Of a stretch of DNA of 64,000 bases, positions 50,962-61,200 are shown one piece after another. The DNA is from VXYL01 sp965200375 (GTDB lineage: Bacteria; Pseudomonadota; Gammaproteobacteria; Pseudomonadales; Azotimanducaceae). Both the position numbers and the translations under genes were made by a program. Position 1 is the stretch's first letter; each line of letters starts with the position of its first letter. The notes beneath the pieces are model-generated. The model was not told the DNA's origin, searched no databases, and saw only the letters and a program-made list of their open reading frames with translations. The stretch lies in contig OZ241353.1 of the NCBI GenBank assembly GCA_965200375.1, positions 186,001 to 250,000 of the forward strand. Direction: 5' to 3'.

Positions 50962-53664
50962 TCATTGTGGACCCAAGAACGGAAGTCTCTCGACCTTGAA
51001 GTGTTCGAACACCTGTCCAGTCACATGGGTGTTGGGTCCTACATACAGAATCGCTCTGCGTCCGGTGTCTTCGGCGAACTGCGCCTGAATCTGTAGCTGC
51101 CTGGTGAAGCTGACGCGCCTGGCGTCCTTGATCTCGATCAATTCACGATCGGTGAGCGCGTCCGGAACCGAGTAGCCGCTTCCGTCCCTCGCGTACACCC
51201 GCCGCGTGTTCTTGGGCAGGCCGAGATGGCGCAGGGGTCCTCGCCTCGGCGACGGCCCCCGCGCGGCGTTCGCGAGCAGTCTCGCCTTCGGGGCCAGCTT
51301 GGCGCCGGCCTTGAGCGCGGCCTTGCCGAACGGAAAGACGCCGGCGGCCACGCCGACGGCCGCGAGAGCGCGGCTCGCTTCTTCGCCGGCGATGTGGTCG
51401 TGGCCGGTCGTCAGCTCGACGCCGGACTGGACGGCGCCGGCGACCGGCAGCACCCCGATGCCTATGGAGGCCAGGTCGCGCAGGGAGAACATCGGCTCGT
51501 CGGCCGGCTGCCGCTCGGCGGCGCCGTGCGCCGTCGCCTCGTAGTAGAGCGCCCACACGTTCCAGATCAGCACGGGGTGGTAGGTGACGGACCACAGGCC
51601 CCCCGGCCCGATGTCCTCGTATCCGGGGCCCTCGTAGCCGTATATCGGGATCCAGCTGACGGAGACGTCGATGCCGAACAGCCCGGCCCAGCCCCGGGCC
51701 GGGGCGGCCGAGGACGCGCCGCCGGCGTCGCCGCCCTGCATGCAGATCACGCCCGGCAGGTTGCACATCGGGCCGGCCCGGATGCGGCCGGTGGGGTCGG
51801 TGCGGCTGGCGGGGCGGCCGCCGACGTAGGCGTAGGCGTTCCAGTCCTGGCCGGAGGCCATGTCCGCCACGTAGGGGTCCGGGCCCAGGAACCGGCCGAG
51901 CTCCGGGTCGTAGAGGCGGCCGGCCATGTCCACGAGGCCCACGCGGTCCAGCTGTTCGTGGCCGCCGAAGCCGAGGGCGCCGCCGAGGTCCTCGTCCGCC
52001 AGCAGGGCCTCCAGGCCCGCCTCGTCCAGGGTCCCGGACCAGTCCGCCGAGCGGCGGGCGCCGTAGGGGTCGTGGGCCGTCCGCCGCAGCGCCCCGCCGG
52101 CGGCGCCGGTCGTCGCCGCCGGCGATCCGGCCTGGTCCGCGTGCAGGTGGCGGATCGTCGTCTCCACGGAGCCGTCCCGGCGCGTGGCGCGGACGTGCAG
52201 CACCGAGCCGCCGGCCAGGGACGTCCGCTCCACCGAGGCCCAGGGCGAGGAGGCGTCCGGCAGGATCTCCTCGTAGGCGCCGACCCGGTAGGCGCGGCGC
52301 TTCCGGCGGACCTCCACGCCTTCCCCGTCCTTCTCGGTCCATTCGCTCTCGCGGTAGCGGCGCGCGCCGTCCGGGCCGTAGGCGAGGAACTCCCGCGCGC
52401 CGCCGCGGTCCGCGCCGGCGGCGACCTCGGTGGCCAGGCCCCGGGCGTTCCACTTCACGGTCAGGTCGGCTTCGGCGTTGGAACGCTCGCACCTGCCGGC
52501 CGGCGAGGCGCAGGCGCGGTACGCCGTCACCCGCCCCAGCGCGTCGTATTCCAGCTCCCGCCGGACGCCGTCCACGGTGGCATGGCGGGCGGCGTTCGGG
52601 CCGAGGGCGCCGGTGCCGTAGCCGGCCGTGGACATCGCGCCGCCGGCGGAGTCCCCGCGGGACAGCAGGCTGCCGAGGGCGTCGTAGGCGTAGGACAGGG
52701 TGCGCTCCCGGTCGCCGGTCTTGGTCCGCGCCGCGACCAGCCTTCCCAGCGCGTCGCGCTCGAAGGCCTCCCGGCGCGGCGGCGCCGCGCCGTCCGCCAG
52801 CAGGCCCCGGTCCTCCCGCCACGCCAGCGTCGCGTCGGTGCGCCAGGCGTAGGCCTGGCGCATCGGCGCGGAGCCGTCGGCCGCCTTCGCCGACACCGAG
52901 ACCGGCCGCCCGCTCGCCGGGTCGAACTCCCGCGCGGTCTCGCCGCCGCCGAGGTGCGCGAGCAGCGTCGCGCTGCCCCGGGCGTCCGTCGCCTTCGTCT
53001 CCAGCAGCAGCGTCCCGCCCGTCCAGAGGGCCGTCCGGTGGCCGCGGGCGTTGTACTCCCGCCGCGTCCTCAGCCCGGAGGGGTAGGCCGTCTCGGAGAG
53101 GCGCCCGAAGCGGTCGTAGGCGTAGCGGTGGACGTGCTCCCTCGTCTCGCCGCCGGCGCGGATCGTGGTCGTGGCCGAGGAAGGCCGGGCGTCGGCGCCG
53201 TAGACGGCCCGCTCCGCGAACTCCGGCGAGCCGCCGCAGTCGGCGCGGGGCGCGGAGGCGTAGAGGCACCGGGCGGCCAGCATCCCGGCGCCGTTCGGCG
53301 CGTCGTAGGCCCAGCGCGCGAAGCCGTCCGGGCCGTCCCGGGACACCGCGCGCCCGAGGCGGTCGTAGGCCCAGACGGTCGCGCCGTCGGCGTCGGTCCG
53401 CCGCCGCAGCTCGCCGAGCGCGGTCCACTCGTAGCGCGCCTCGCCGCGGTGCGGGTCGTCGACGCGGACCCGGTTGCCGGCGGCGTCGTGCCCGAACGCG
53501 GTCGCCGCCGCGCCGCCGACGGACGCCGAGACCAGCAGGCCCGAGCCGTCGTAGGCGAAGTCCTCGCGGATCGTCCGCCCCAGCCGGTCCAAGTAGGGCA
53601 GCGTCGTCCGCCTCCGCTGGGTGCGGGTGGACGTCCGCCGGACTACACCCGACATGCCAATCAT
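50962..53664 (-). CDS. Orphan Rhs core with nuclease-type toxin tip
   Basis: 900 residues. A truncated Rhs core (YD repeats: YDRLGR, YDALGS, YDALGR) runs to the conserved core end YDPELGRFLGPDPYVAD...NAYAYVGGRPASRTDPTG. A hydrophobic pre-toxin segment follows (IGIGVLPVAGAVQSGVELTTG), then a C-terminal toxin of ~90 residues with VPDALTDRELIEIKDARR, a D...E-x-K pattern of restriction-endonuclease-fold toxins. The first ~20 residues are stitched from scraps of upstream core. Its ATG (53664) overlaps the stop of immunity copy 2 (ATGA), so translation may be coupled. It lacks the N-terminal delivery part, as in displaced Rhs tips that act only after recombination into the main gene. Confidence 0.8.
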   Translation of the reverse strand: MIGMSGVVRRTSTRTQRRRTTLPYLDRLGRTIREDFAYDGSGLLVSASVGGAAATAFGHDAAGNRVRVDDPHRGEARYEWTALGELRRRTDADGATVWAYDRLGRAVSRDGPDGFARWAYDAPNGAGMLAARCLYASAPRADCGGSPEFAERAVYGADARPSSATTTIRAGGETREHVHRYAYDRFGRLSETAYPSGLRTRREYNARGHRTALWTGGTLLLETKATDARGSATLLAHLGGGETAREFDPASGRPVSVSAKAADGSAPMRQAYAWRTDATLAWREDRGLLADGAAPPRREAFERDALGRLVAARTKTGDRERTLSYAYDALGSLLSRGDSAGGAMSTAGYGTGALGPNAARHATVDGVRRELEYDALGRVTAYRACASPAGRCERSNAEADLTVKWNARGLATEVAAGADRGGAREFLAYGPDGARRYRESEWTEKDGEGVEVRRKRRAYRVGAYEEILPDASSPWASVERTSLAGGSVLHVRATRRDGSVETTIRHLHADQAGSPAATTGAAGGALRRTAHDPYGARRSADWSGTLDEAGLEALLADEDLGGALGFGGHEQLDRVGLVDMAGRLYDPELGRFLGPDPYVADMASGQDWNAYAYVGGRPASRTDPTGRIRAGPMCNLPGVICMQGGDAGGASSAAPARGWAGLFGIDVSVSWIPIYGYEGPGYEDIGPGGLWSVTYHPVLIWNVWALYYEATAHGAAERQPADEPMFSLRDLASIGIGVLPVAGAVQSGVELTTGHDHIAGEEASRALAAVGVAAGVFPFGKAALKAGAKLAPKARLLANAARGPSPRRGPLRHLGLPKNTRRVYARDGSGYSVPDALTDRELIEIKDARRVSFTRQLQIQAQFAEDTGRRAILYVGPNTHVTGQVFEHFKVERLPFLGPQ
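51640..53540. repeat. ~1.9-kb Rhs core repeat (copy of 55960-57860)
   Basis: Near-identical core DNA in the orphan and main Rhs genes in direct orientation, separated by the immunity genes. It is a substrate for homologous exchange of toxin tips. Confidence 0.85.
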
Positions 53665-54368
53665 CGCCAAGGGCGGAGGAGAACGCGCAATTCGGCAAAC
53701 GTCTTGACTCCATCGCCGACGATCCGGCGCACATGATGGATGTCGAATATCCCCGGCAGGCGGGCGCAGAGGCCATCAATGACGTCTGCTCGTTCCCGCC
53801 ATTCCTCGGGGCGATCGTAGAACCGGAACAGATGTTGTCCGGCCCCGAGATCGACATGCTCCAAGGCTGCCTCCGCCACCTCGTCCAGCGGTACCCCGTG
53901 CCGCTCCGCAAACGCCTCCGGCAGCAGCGTCAGCCAGTACAAGCCCGGCACGTACTTGGAAATGTCTCTGCCGTTGAAGCCTCTCGAACTCCCCCCCTTC
54001 CCACCGTCAATCTCCACAGAGATCCCGTTGCGGTAGTGCAACTCCTCCCATGTGTAGACGTAGCCGAACACCGGGGCTGTGGCGGACATCCGCTCTAGGA
54101 AGGTTCGTGCGAGACTCGGGTCAACGTCCAATTCGCAGTCGCACTCTGGCCCGAAAAAGATATAGCTCACACCGCTGCCGAATAGAAAATCTCCCGGCTC
54201 TGGCAAAGCCAGATAGTCTTCGACATTACCGATGGACTTTCCTACTCCTTTTTCTTCATCGCTATGTCGCATAGGGCGAAGCTCTTTCGGCAGATCGCAT
54301 ATCGCACGAATAGCGTCCTCCCGCGGATGTGGTCCGAGCTCGAAGTGTATTCTGGATCGAAATTTCAA
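53661..54368 (-). CDS. Candidate Rhs immunity protein, divergent copy 2
   Basis: 235 residues. It shares the fold and the DISKYVPGLYWLTLLPEAFA and GQHLFRFYDRPEEWRER motifs with its two paralogues but differs through the N-terminal half (VEDYLALPEPGDFLFGSGVSY). I set the start at TTG 54368: it aligns with the Met of the paralogues (M-K-I-H-A-R) and has AAGGAG upstream; no ATG fits. It lies between copy 1 and the orphan Rhs, whose ATG overlaps its stop. It may protect against a toxin no longer encoded here. Confidence 0.6.
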   Translation of the reverse strand: MKFRSRIHFELGPHPREDAIRAICDLPKELRPMRHSDEEKGVGKSIGNVEDYLALPEPGDFLFGSGVSYIFFGPECDCELDVDPSLARTFLERMSATAPVFGYVYTWEELHYRNGISVEIDGGKGGSSRGFNGRDISKYVPGLYWLTLLPEAFAERHGVPLDEVAEAALEHVDLGAGQHLFRFYDRPEEWRERADVIDGLCARLPGIFDIHHVRRIVGDGVKTFAELRVLLRPWR

Positions 54369-54478
54369 GGACAAACTCCTTGGAGTATTTCGTTTAGAGA
54401 CACCCAATGCAGGCGGACGTATTGCCTATGTCGCCGACGGTCATTGGGCGCCACAAGCCAGCCTGCTTGGATGCCCGG

Positions 54479-55213
54479 TCACGACCAAGGATCGAGGAGA
54501 GCGTGCAGCTCGGCGAAGGTCTTGACTCCCTTGGCGACAAGCCGACGCACCTCGTGGACATCGAACACGCCCGGCAAGCGAGCGCAGAGGGCGTCCATCG
54601 CGTCGGTTCGCTTCCGCCAGTCTTCGGGATGGTCGTGGAAACGGAACAGATGCTGTCCGCCGCCAAGGTCGACGCGCTCGAGAGCCGCCTGCGACACTTC
54701 CGCCAGCGGAACGCCGTGTCGCTCCGCCAGCGCCTCCGGCAGCAGCGTCAGCCAGTACAGCCCCGGCACGTACTTGGAAATGTCTGTCCCATAAAAGCCC
54801 TCGGAAGTTCCTCCCTTGCCTCCGTCGATCTCCGCGAAAATGCGGTTTCTGTGTTGCTTTTCCTCCCATGTGCAGGCGTAGCCGAACAGAATCCCGATTG
54901 CCGCCATCCTTTCCATGAACATCCGCACGAGATTCGGCGGAGTCGCGTTGAAGTAGCAGCTGCAGCTAATGGGCAGGTCGCTTCTTCGCATTGGCGCCAG
55001 AATGTCGTAGAGGACGCCTCTGCCCCGAAGGAGCGGTCCTCCCTTGAGAGATGCCAGGTACTGCTCGATGTCGTCAATAGCCCGACCGGCTTCGTCTTCC
55101 CCTTGACTGTGTCGCGTGGCGCACAGGCTGTCTGGCAGTGTGCATAGCTCACGGACCAGCGTACGCAAGGATCCCAAGCCCGGTTCCAACTCCAGTCTGG
55201 CATGTATTTTCAT
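54479..55213 (-). CDS. Candidate Rhs immunity protein, copy 1 (partner of the main Rhs)
   Basis: 244 residues starting MKIHARLELEPGLGSL at ATG 55213, with AAGGAG 7 nt upstream. It lies 49 nt downstream of the giant Rhs gene's stop, the place of the cognate immunity gene. It is roughly 85% identical by eye to copy 3, with the same PGLYWLTLLPEALAERHGV and FRFHDHPEDW motifs. No signal peptide, so it is cytoplasmic and fits a nuclease target. The family assignment (DUF3396-like) is tentative; the toxin-immunity order is clear. Confidence 0.62.
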   Translation of the reverse strand: MKIHARLELEPGLGSLRTLVRELCTLPDSLCATRHSQGEDEAGRAIDDIEQYLASLKGGPLLRGRGVLYDILAPMRRSDLPISCSCYFNATPPNLVRMFMERMAAIGILFGYACTWEEKQHRNRIFAEIDGGKGGTSEGFYGTDISKYVPGLYWLTLLPEALAERHGVPLAEVSQAALERVDLGGGQHLFRFHDHPEDWRKRTDAMDALCARLPGVFDVHEVRRLVAKGVKTFAELHALLDPWS

Positions 55214-55262
55214 CTGAACTCCTTCAAGGAACTTGTAGGGAGTGATCGCCAATGCATGGATG

Positions 55263-58200
55263 TCATTGTGGTCCCAAGAACGGGAGTGTTTCGACCTTGA
55301 AGTGTTCGAACACTGGTCCAGCTACATGAGTGTTGGGTCCCACATAGAGAATCGCCTCGCGCCCCGTATCTCTTGCGAACTCCGCCTGGATTCTGAGCTG
55401 CCTGGTGAAGCTGATCCGCTTGACGTCCTTGATCTCGATCACGGCGCGATCGGTGATCGCGTCCGGAATCGAGGCGCCTTCCGTGCCGCGGATCTTCCGG
55501 GTGTTCTTGACCAGTCCCAGCTCGGCGAGGGCCCGTCTCTCCGAGGCGATTCCCCTAGCGAACACTGCCGCCCTTCTTTCGGCCTTCGAGACCACCTTGG
55601 CGCCGGTCTTGAGGAGGGCCTTGCCGCCTGGAACCACGCCGGCCAGGATGCCGGCCGCCGCGAGCCGCCGGTCCACCGCTTCGCCGGCGATGTAGTCGTG
55701 GCCGGTCGCGAGTTCGACGACGGACTGGACGGAGCCGGCGACCGGCAGCGCCCCGATGCCTATGGAGGCCAAGCCGCGCAGGGAGAACATCGGCTCGTCG
55801 GCCGGCTGCCGCTCGGCGGCGCCGTGCGCCGTCGCCTCGTAGTAGAGGCCCCACAGGTCCCAGGTCGCCACCGGGGTCCAGGCGACGGACCACGCGCCGC
55901 CCCACATCGACGACGGGCGTTCGTTTCCGCCGCCGCCGAAGCCGTCGAAGGTCCACGTCGGGATCCAGCTGACGGAGACGTCGATGCCGAACAGCCCGGC
56001 CCAGCCCCGGGCCGGGGCGGCCGAGGACGCGCCGCCGGCGTCGCCTCCCGTCATGCAGATGACGCCCGGCAGGTTGCACATCGGGCCGGCCCGGATGCGG
56101 CCCGTGGGGTCGGTGCGGCTGGCGGGGCGGCCGCCGACGTAGGCGTAGGCGTTCCAGTCCTGGCCGGAGGCCATGTCCGCCACGTAGGGGTCCGGGGACA
56201 GGAACCGGCCGAGCTCCGGGTCGTAGAGGCGGCCGGCCATGTCCACCAGGCCGACGCGGTCCAGCTGCCCGTGGCCGCCGAAGCCGAGGGCGCCGCCGAG
56301 GTCCTCGTCCGCCAGCAGGGCCTCCAGGCCCGCCTCGTCCAGGGCGCCGGACCAGTCCGCCGAGCGGCGGGCGCCGTAGGGGTCGTGGGCCGTCCGCCGC
56401 AGCGCCCCGCCCGCCGCGCCGGTCGTCGCCGCCGGCGATCCGGCCTGGTCCGCGTGCAGGTGGCGGATCGCCGTCTCGACCGTGCCGTCCCGGCGCACGG
56501 CGCGGACGTGCAGCACGGAGCCGCCGGCGAGCGAGACGCGCTCCACCGAGGCCCAGGGGGAGGAGGCGTCCGGCAGGATCTCCTCGTAGGCGCCGACCCG
56601 GTAGGCGCGGCGCTTCCGCCGGACCTCCCCGCCTTCTTCGTCCTTCTCCAGCCATTCGCTCTCCCGGTAGTGCCGCGCGCCGTCGGGGCCGTAGGCGAGG
56701 AACTCCCGCGCGCCGCCGCGGTCCGCGCCGGCGGCGACCTCCGTGGCGAGGCCCCGGGCGTTCCACTTCACGGACAGGTCGGCTTCGGCGCCCCCGTGTT
56801 CGCACTTCCCCGTCGCGGACCCGCAGGCCCGGTAGGCCGTCACGCGCCCCAGCGCGTCGTACTCCAGCTCCCGCCGGACGCCGTCCACGGTGGCATGGCG
56901 GGCGGCGTTCGGGCCGAGGGCGCCTTCGCCGTACCCGGACGCGGACATCGCGCCGCCGGCGGAGTCCCCGCGGGACAGCAGGCTGCCCAGGGCGTCGTAG
57001 GCGTAGGACAGCCGCCGCTCCCGGTCGCCCGTCTTGGTGCTGGCCGCCGCGATCCGCCCCAGCGCGTCGCGCTCGAAGGTCTCCCGGCGCAGCGGCGCCG
57101 CGCCGTCCGCCAGCAGGCCCCGGTCCTCCCGCCACGCCAGCGTCGCGTCCGTGCGCCAGGCGTAGGCCTGGCGCATCGGCGCGGAGCCGTCGGCCGCCTT
57201 CGCCGACACCGAGACCGGCCGCCCGCTCGCGGGATCGAACTCCCGCCTGGTCTCGCCGCCGCCGAGGTGCGCGAGCAGCGTCGCGCTGCCCCGGGCGTCC
57301 GTCGCCTTCGTCTCCAGCAGAAGCGTCCCGCCCGTCCAGAGGCCCGTCCGGTAGCCGCGCCGGTTGTACTCCCGCCGCGTCTCCAGGCCGGAAGGGTAGG
57401 CGGTCTCCGACAGGCGCCCGAAGCGGTCGTAGGCGTAGCGGTGGACGTGCTCCCGGACCTCGCCGCCAGCGCGGATCGCGGTCGCGGCGGAGGAAGGCCG
57501 GGCGTCGGCGCCGTAGACGGCCCGCTCCGCGAACTCCGGCGAGCCGCCGCAGTCCGGGCGGGGCGCGGAAGCGTAGAGGCAGCGGGCGGCCAGCATCCCC
57601 GCGCCGTTCGGCGCGTCGTAGGCCCAGCGCGCGAAGCCGTCCGGGCCGTCCCGGGACACCTTGCGCCCGAGGCGGTCGTAGGCCCAGACGGTCGCGCCGT
57701 CGGCGTCGGTCCGCCGCCGCAGCTCGCCGAGCGCGGTCCACTCGTAGCGCGCCTCGCCGCGGTGCGGGTCGACGACGCGGACGCGGTTGCCGGCGGCGTC
57801 GTGCCCGAACGTGGTCGCCGCCGCGCCGCCGACCGACGCCGAGACCAGCAGGCCCGAGCCGTCGTAGGCGTACTCCGTGCGGGTCTCCTCGGCCGTTCCC
57901 GCCGCCTCCACGGCCAGGACGTGGTCGCCCATGGCGTCGTAGGCGTCCACGCGCCGCCGCGTCTCGCGCCCGCCGAGCGGCGACAGGATCGTCTCCGCCG
58001 CCGCGACCTCGACGCCGCCCTCCGGGCGGGCGGAGTAGGCGTGGTCCGTGGCGCCGCCGTCGGCGCGGGCCTCCCGGACCAGGCGCCCGCGGGCGTCGTA
58101 TGCGTAGGCCGCCGTCGGCGGGTCCGCGTTCGGGCGCCCCCGCTCGTCGCGGACGAAGTGGGGGACCGTCGCCTTCGCCAGGCGCCCCAGGCCGTCGTAG

Positions 58201-61200
58201 GCGAAGTCCTCGCGGATCGTCCGCCCCGCCTCCAGGGCCTCCCGCTCGACGCGCACCGTCCGCCCCAGCCGGTCCAGGTAGCGGGTCTCGGTCGGGGCGA
58301 CGTCGGACTCGACGACGACCCTCATGGCCGGCGCCACCCCGAAGGGCTTGCCGCAGGCGCCGCCGCACCACTCGTAGGCCGTCCTCGTCTTGGCGCCGTC
58401 GGCGGTCTCGTGGAGGACCTGCCGCCCGAACGGGTCGTAGGCGCCGGCCGCCGTCCGCCCGTTGGCGTCCGTCGCCGACGTCGGCAGCCCGAAGCGCGGG
58501 TCCCAGGTGCGGGCCTCGGCGTGCCCGGCGGCGTTCGCGAGGCGCCGGGGCCAGCGCCCGCGGTCGAAGCCGCCGGCGCTCGTCCGGCGCTCCGGCACAT
58601 GGCCCCGGAAGCCGGAGACCGCCGCGCCGGTCGGGTTGCCGCGGGCGTCGTAGCCGAACTCGGCGCGCAGCTCCAGCCCGGGCTCCGAGGCGCCCGCCGC
58701 CTCCGAGGCGCAGCCCGCCGCCGGCGCCGAGGCGAACCGCGTCGCCGACGCCGCCAGCAGCGTGTCGCCGTGGGGCTCGAAGGCCGTCCACTGCGTCCGA
58801 AGCGGCGAACCGCCGGCGCCGTGCTGCCGGTGCGCCACCTCGCACGCGAATCCCACCAGCCACTTCTCCGGGCGGCTGCGCAGCGCCGTCGCCGTCGTCG
58901 AGCGGCGCAGCGTCGTGGCGAACGCGTACGCCGGCGCCCGCCCCCAGGCCGCCGGCCGGGGGCCGAACGCGCCGACGCCCGTCGTCGCCGCCGCCAGGAC
59001 GCGCTTCGGCAGGCCGGCGGCGTCGAACTCCCGCTCCCAGGCGGTCTCCGTCGCGCCGAGGCTGCGGCCGCCCTCGAACGCCTCCCGGGTCTCCCGGCGG
59101 ACGTACGGCAGCACCGTCTCCGCGCCCGAGGCGTGGCGGAACGTCGCGCGGGCATGCTCGATCTCGACCCGGGAGATCGCGTTGCCGCCGCCCGCCGCGT
59201 AGCGCCCCAGGTAGCGGTGCTCCGCCGCCAGCCGCGCCGCGTGGGGCAGGTCCAGCCGGAACTGCCGGTAGGTCGCGATGCCGGACTGCCGATCGACCAC
59301 GCGGGTGGCGGCGAAGCCGAAGAAGCCCCAGTTGCGCCGGCCGTCGTACGGGCGGCCGAAGTAGGCGTAGTCCAGGCGGCGCATGCCGCCGGCGCCGTCG
59401 TCGCGCCACAGCGTCGCCACCACCGGCTTGATCGTCCCGTCCGCCTCCGCCGGGTGCGGGCGGACGTCCGCCGGCGCCGCGAACGCCCCGAACGGCTTCT
59501 CGTCGAACAGGAACGGATGCGCCCCGCCGGCGCGCAGCGTCCCGTAGCCGAACGCCGTCGCCGCGCCGAGGGGGTCCGCCACCCCGCTCAGGCAGGTCCC
59601 GTAGACGTCCGGGTGGTCCGTGTCGATCCAGTCGAAGTCCATCGGCGCCAGGCACTGGCGCGACTCGCCCCGCTCGTCCCAAGCGCACAGCTGCAGCCTG
59701 TCCAGCCGCCGCCGGCCGTCGTCGGCGGTCCCGCTCAGCAGCCGGTACTCGCGCACCGGCTTCCCCGCCAGCCGGGTCTCCACGGTGTGCAGCAGCAGGC
59801 GCTGGACACGCAGCTCCTGGGTCGACGTCCGCTCGTCGACCCGGGCCGCGTAGCGGAAGCGCACCTCGGCGTCGCCGCCGTGCCCGTAGACGATGCGCTT
59901 CGGCACGTGGACGCCGGCGGCGCGGTCCGCGTGGTACTCGTAGGCCATCTCGTTGCCGAACGGGTCCGTCTCGCGGTCGATCAGCCACACCAGGTCCTCC
60001 AGCCCGTTCGCCGGGCGCGCGCGGCTGTCCGCGGTGCCGCCGTAGCGCCGCAGGCCGCCGTCCGGCAGCCGCACGTCGAAGGAGAGCGCCGTGCCGACGG
60101 CGCGGGCCGACACCCTCGCGTAGCTCTCCCGCCAGGTGCGGTACTCGGCGCCGTCGGCCAGGTGCCGGCCCGCCACCAGCACCAGCGGCTCGCCGTCCAG
60201 GCACAGGCTGCGGTGCTCGACGTCGCCGTCCGGCTGGCCGCGGGCGCACCTGCGGACGGCGGAGACGCCGCCGAGCCGCCAGCCGTGGCCCAGGGTGTCG
60301 CCGGGCCGGTCCTCGTCGCGCAGCTGGCGCGGACGCCCGCCGCCGTAGTCGATCGAAAGCCGCGGCGCCAGGCCGTTCACGCCCGGCGCGGGGAGCACCG
60401 GGATGTTCACGTAGGCGTCGCCGCCCTTGGTGACGCCGACGTCGTAGGGGAGGCTGCCGGGCACGGCGTCGCCGACCAGCGCCGGCTCCCGGGAGAACGG
60501 GCCGTCCACCTTCACGACCACCTTGACGATGGCGGACCAGCCGCCGCAGATCTCCAGCGGCGGGTCGAACTCGCGCTCCTTGATGCACCCCATGGCGCGG
60601 AAGGCGTGCTCGCCTTCCAGCGGATTGGGGACGGCGTGGGTGGTTTCGGCGACGGCGAACCGGCGCACGGCGCCCGCCGGCCCGGTGTGCTCCACGTCGA
60701 AGTGCTCCGCCAGGAGGCTCTCGAAGTCGAGCACGATGCGGTGCGAGTCCGCGTCGTAGCGGGCCGCCATCTTCGCCTCGGGCAGATGTTCCAGGTCCAC
60801 GGCGGCGTCTTCCGAGTCCGGGCCGTCGCCGAAGGCGTTGCGGGCGCGCACTGTCACCAGGTGGCGCCGGTTCTCCTCGAGGCCCGATAGGGTCGCCGTC
60901 CGGACGGCGCCGGCGACGACGCGCTCGGACCAGCGCTCCGCGTCGACCTGCCGATGGCGCAGGACGTAGTGGGTGATCGGGGAGCCGCCGTTGGGAGGTT
61001 CCTTCCACGCCACGAAGGCGCTGGCCGCGCTGGCCGCGACCGCCCGCGGCTTCCCCGGCCGGCCCGGCGCCTCGTTGGGGACGGCCTCGGCGGGATCCGA
61101 GTACTCGCCGGCGCCGACGGCGTTGACCGCACGCACGCGCAGGCGGTAGCGCTCGCCCGGAGAGAGGCCCTCGAGGGTCGCGCGGGTCGCCGTGGCGGCA

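Noticed and set aside
51226..53736. Long plus-strand open frame opposite the orphan Rhs
   Set aside because: Same antisense artefact; no motifs and no ribosome-binding site.
55242..60890. Very long open frame (about 1,880 codons) on the plus strand opposite the Rhs gene
   Set aside because: It is the shadow of the GC-rich Rhs coding strand: composition is Arg/Gly/Ala-rich, there are no recognisable domains, and the real product on the minus strand is unambiguous.
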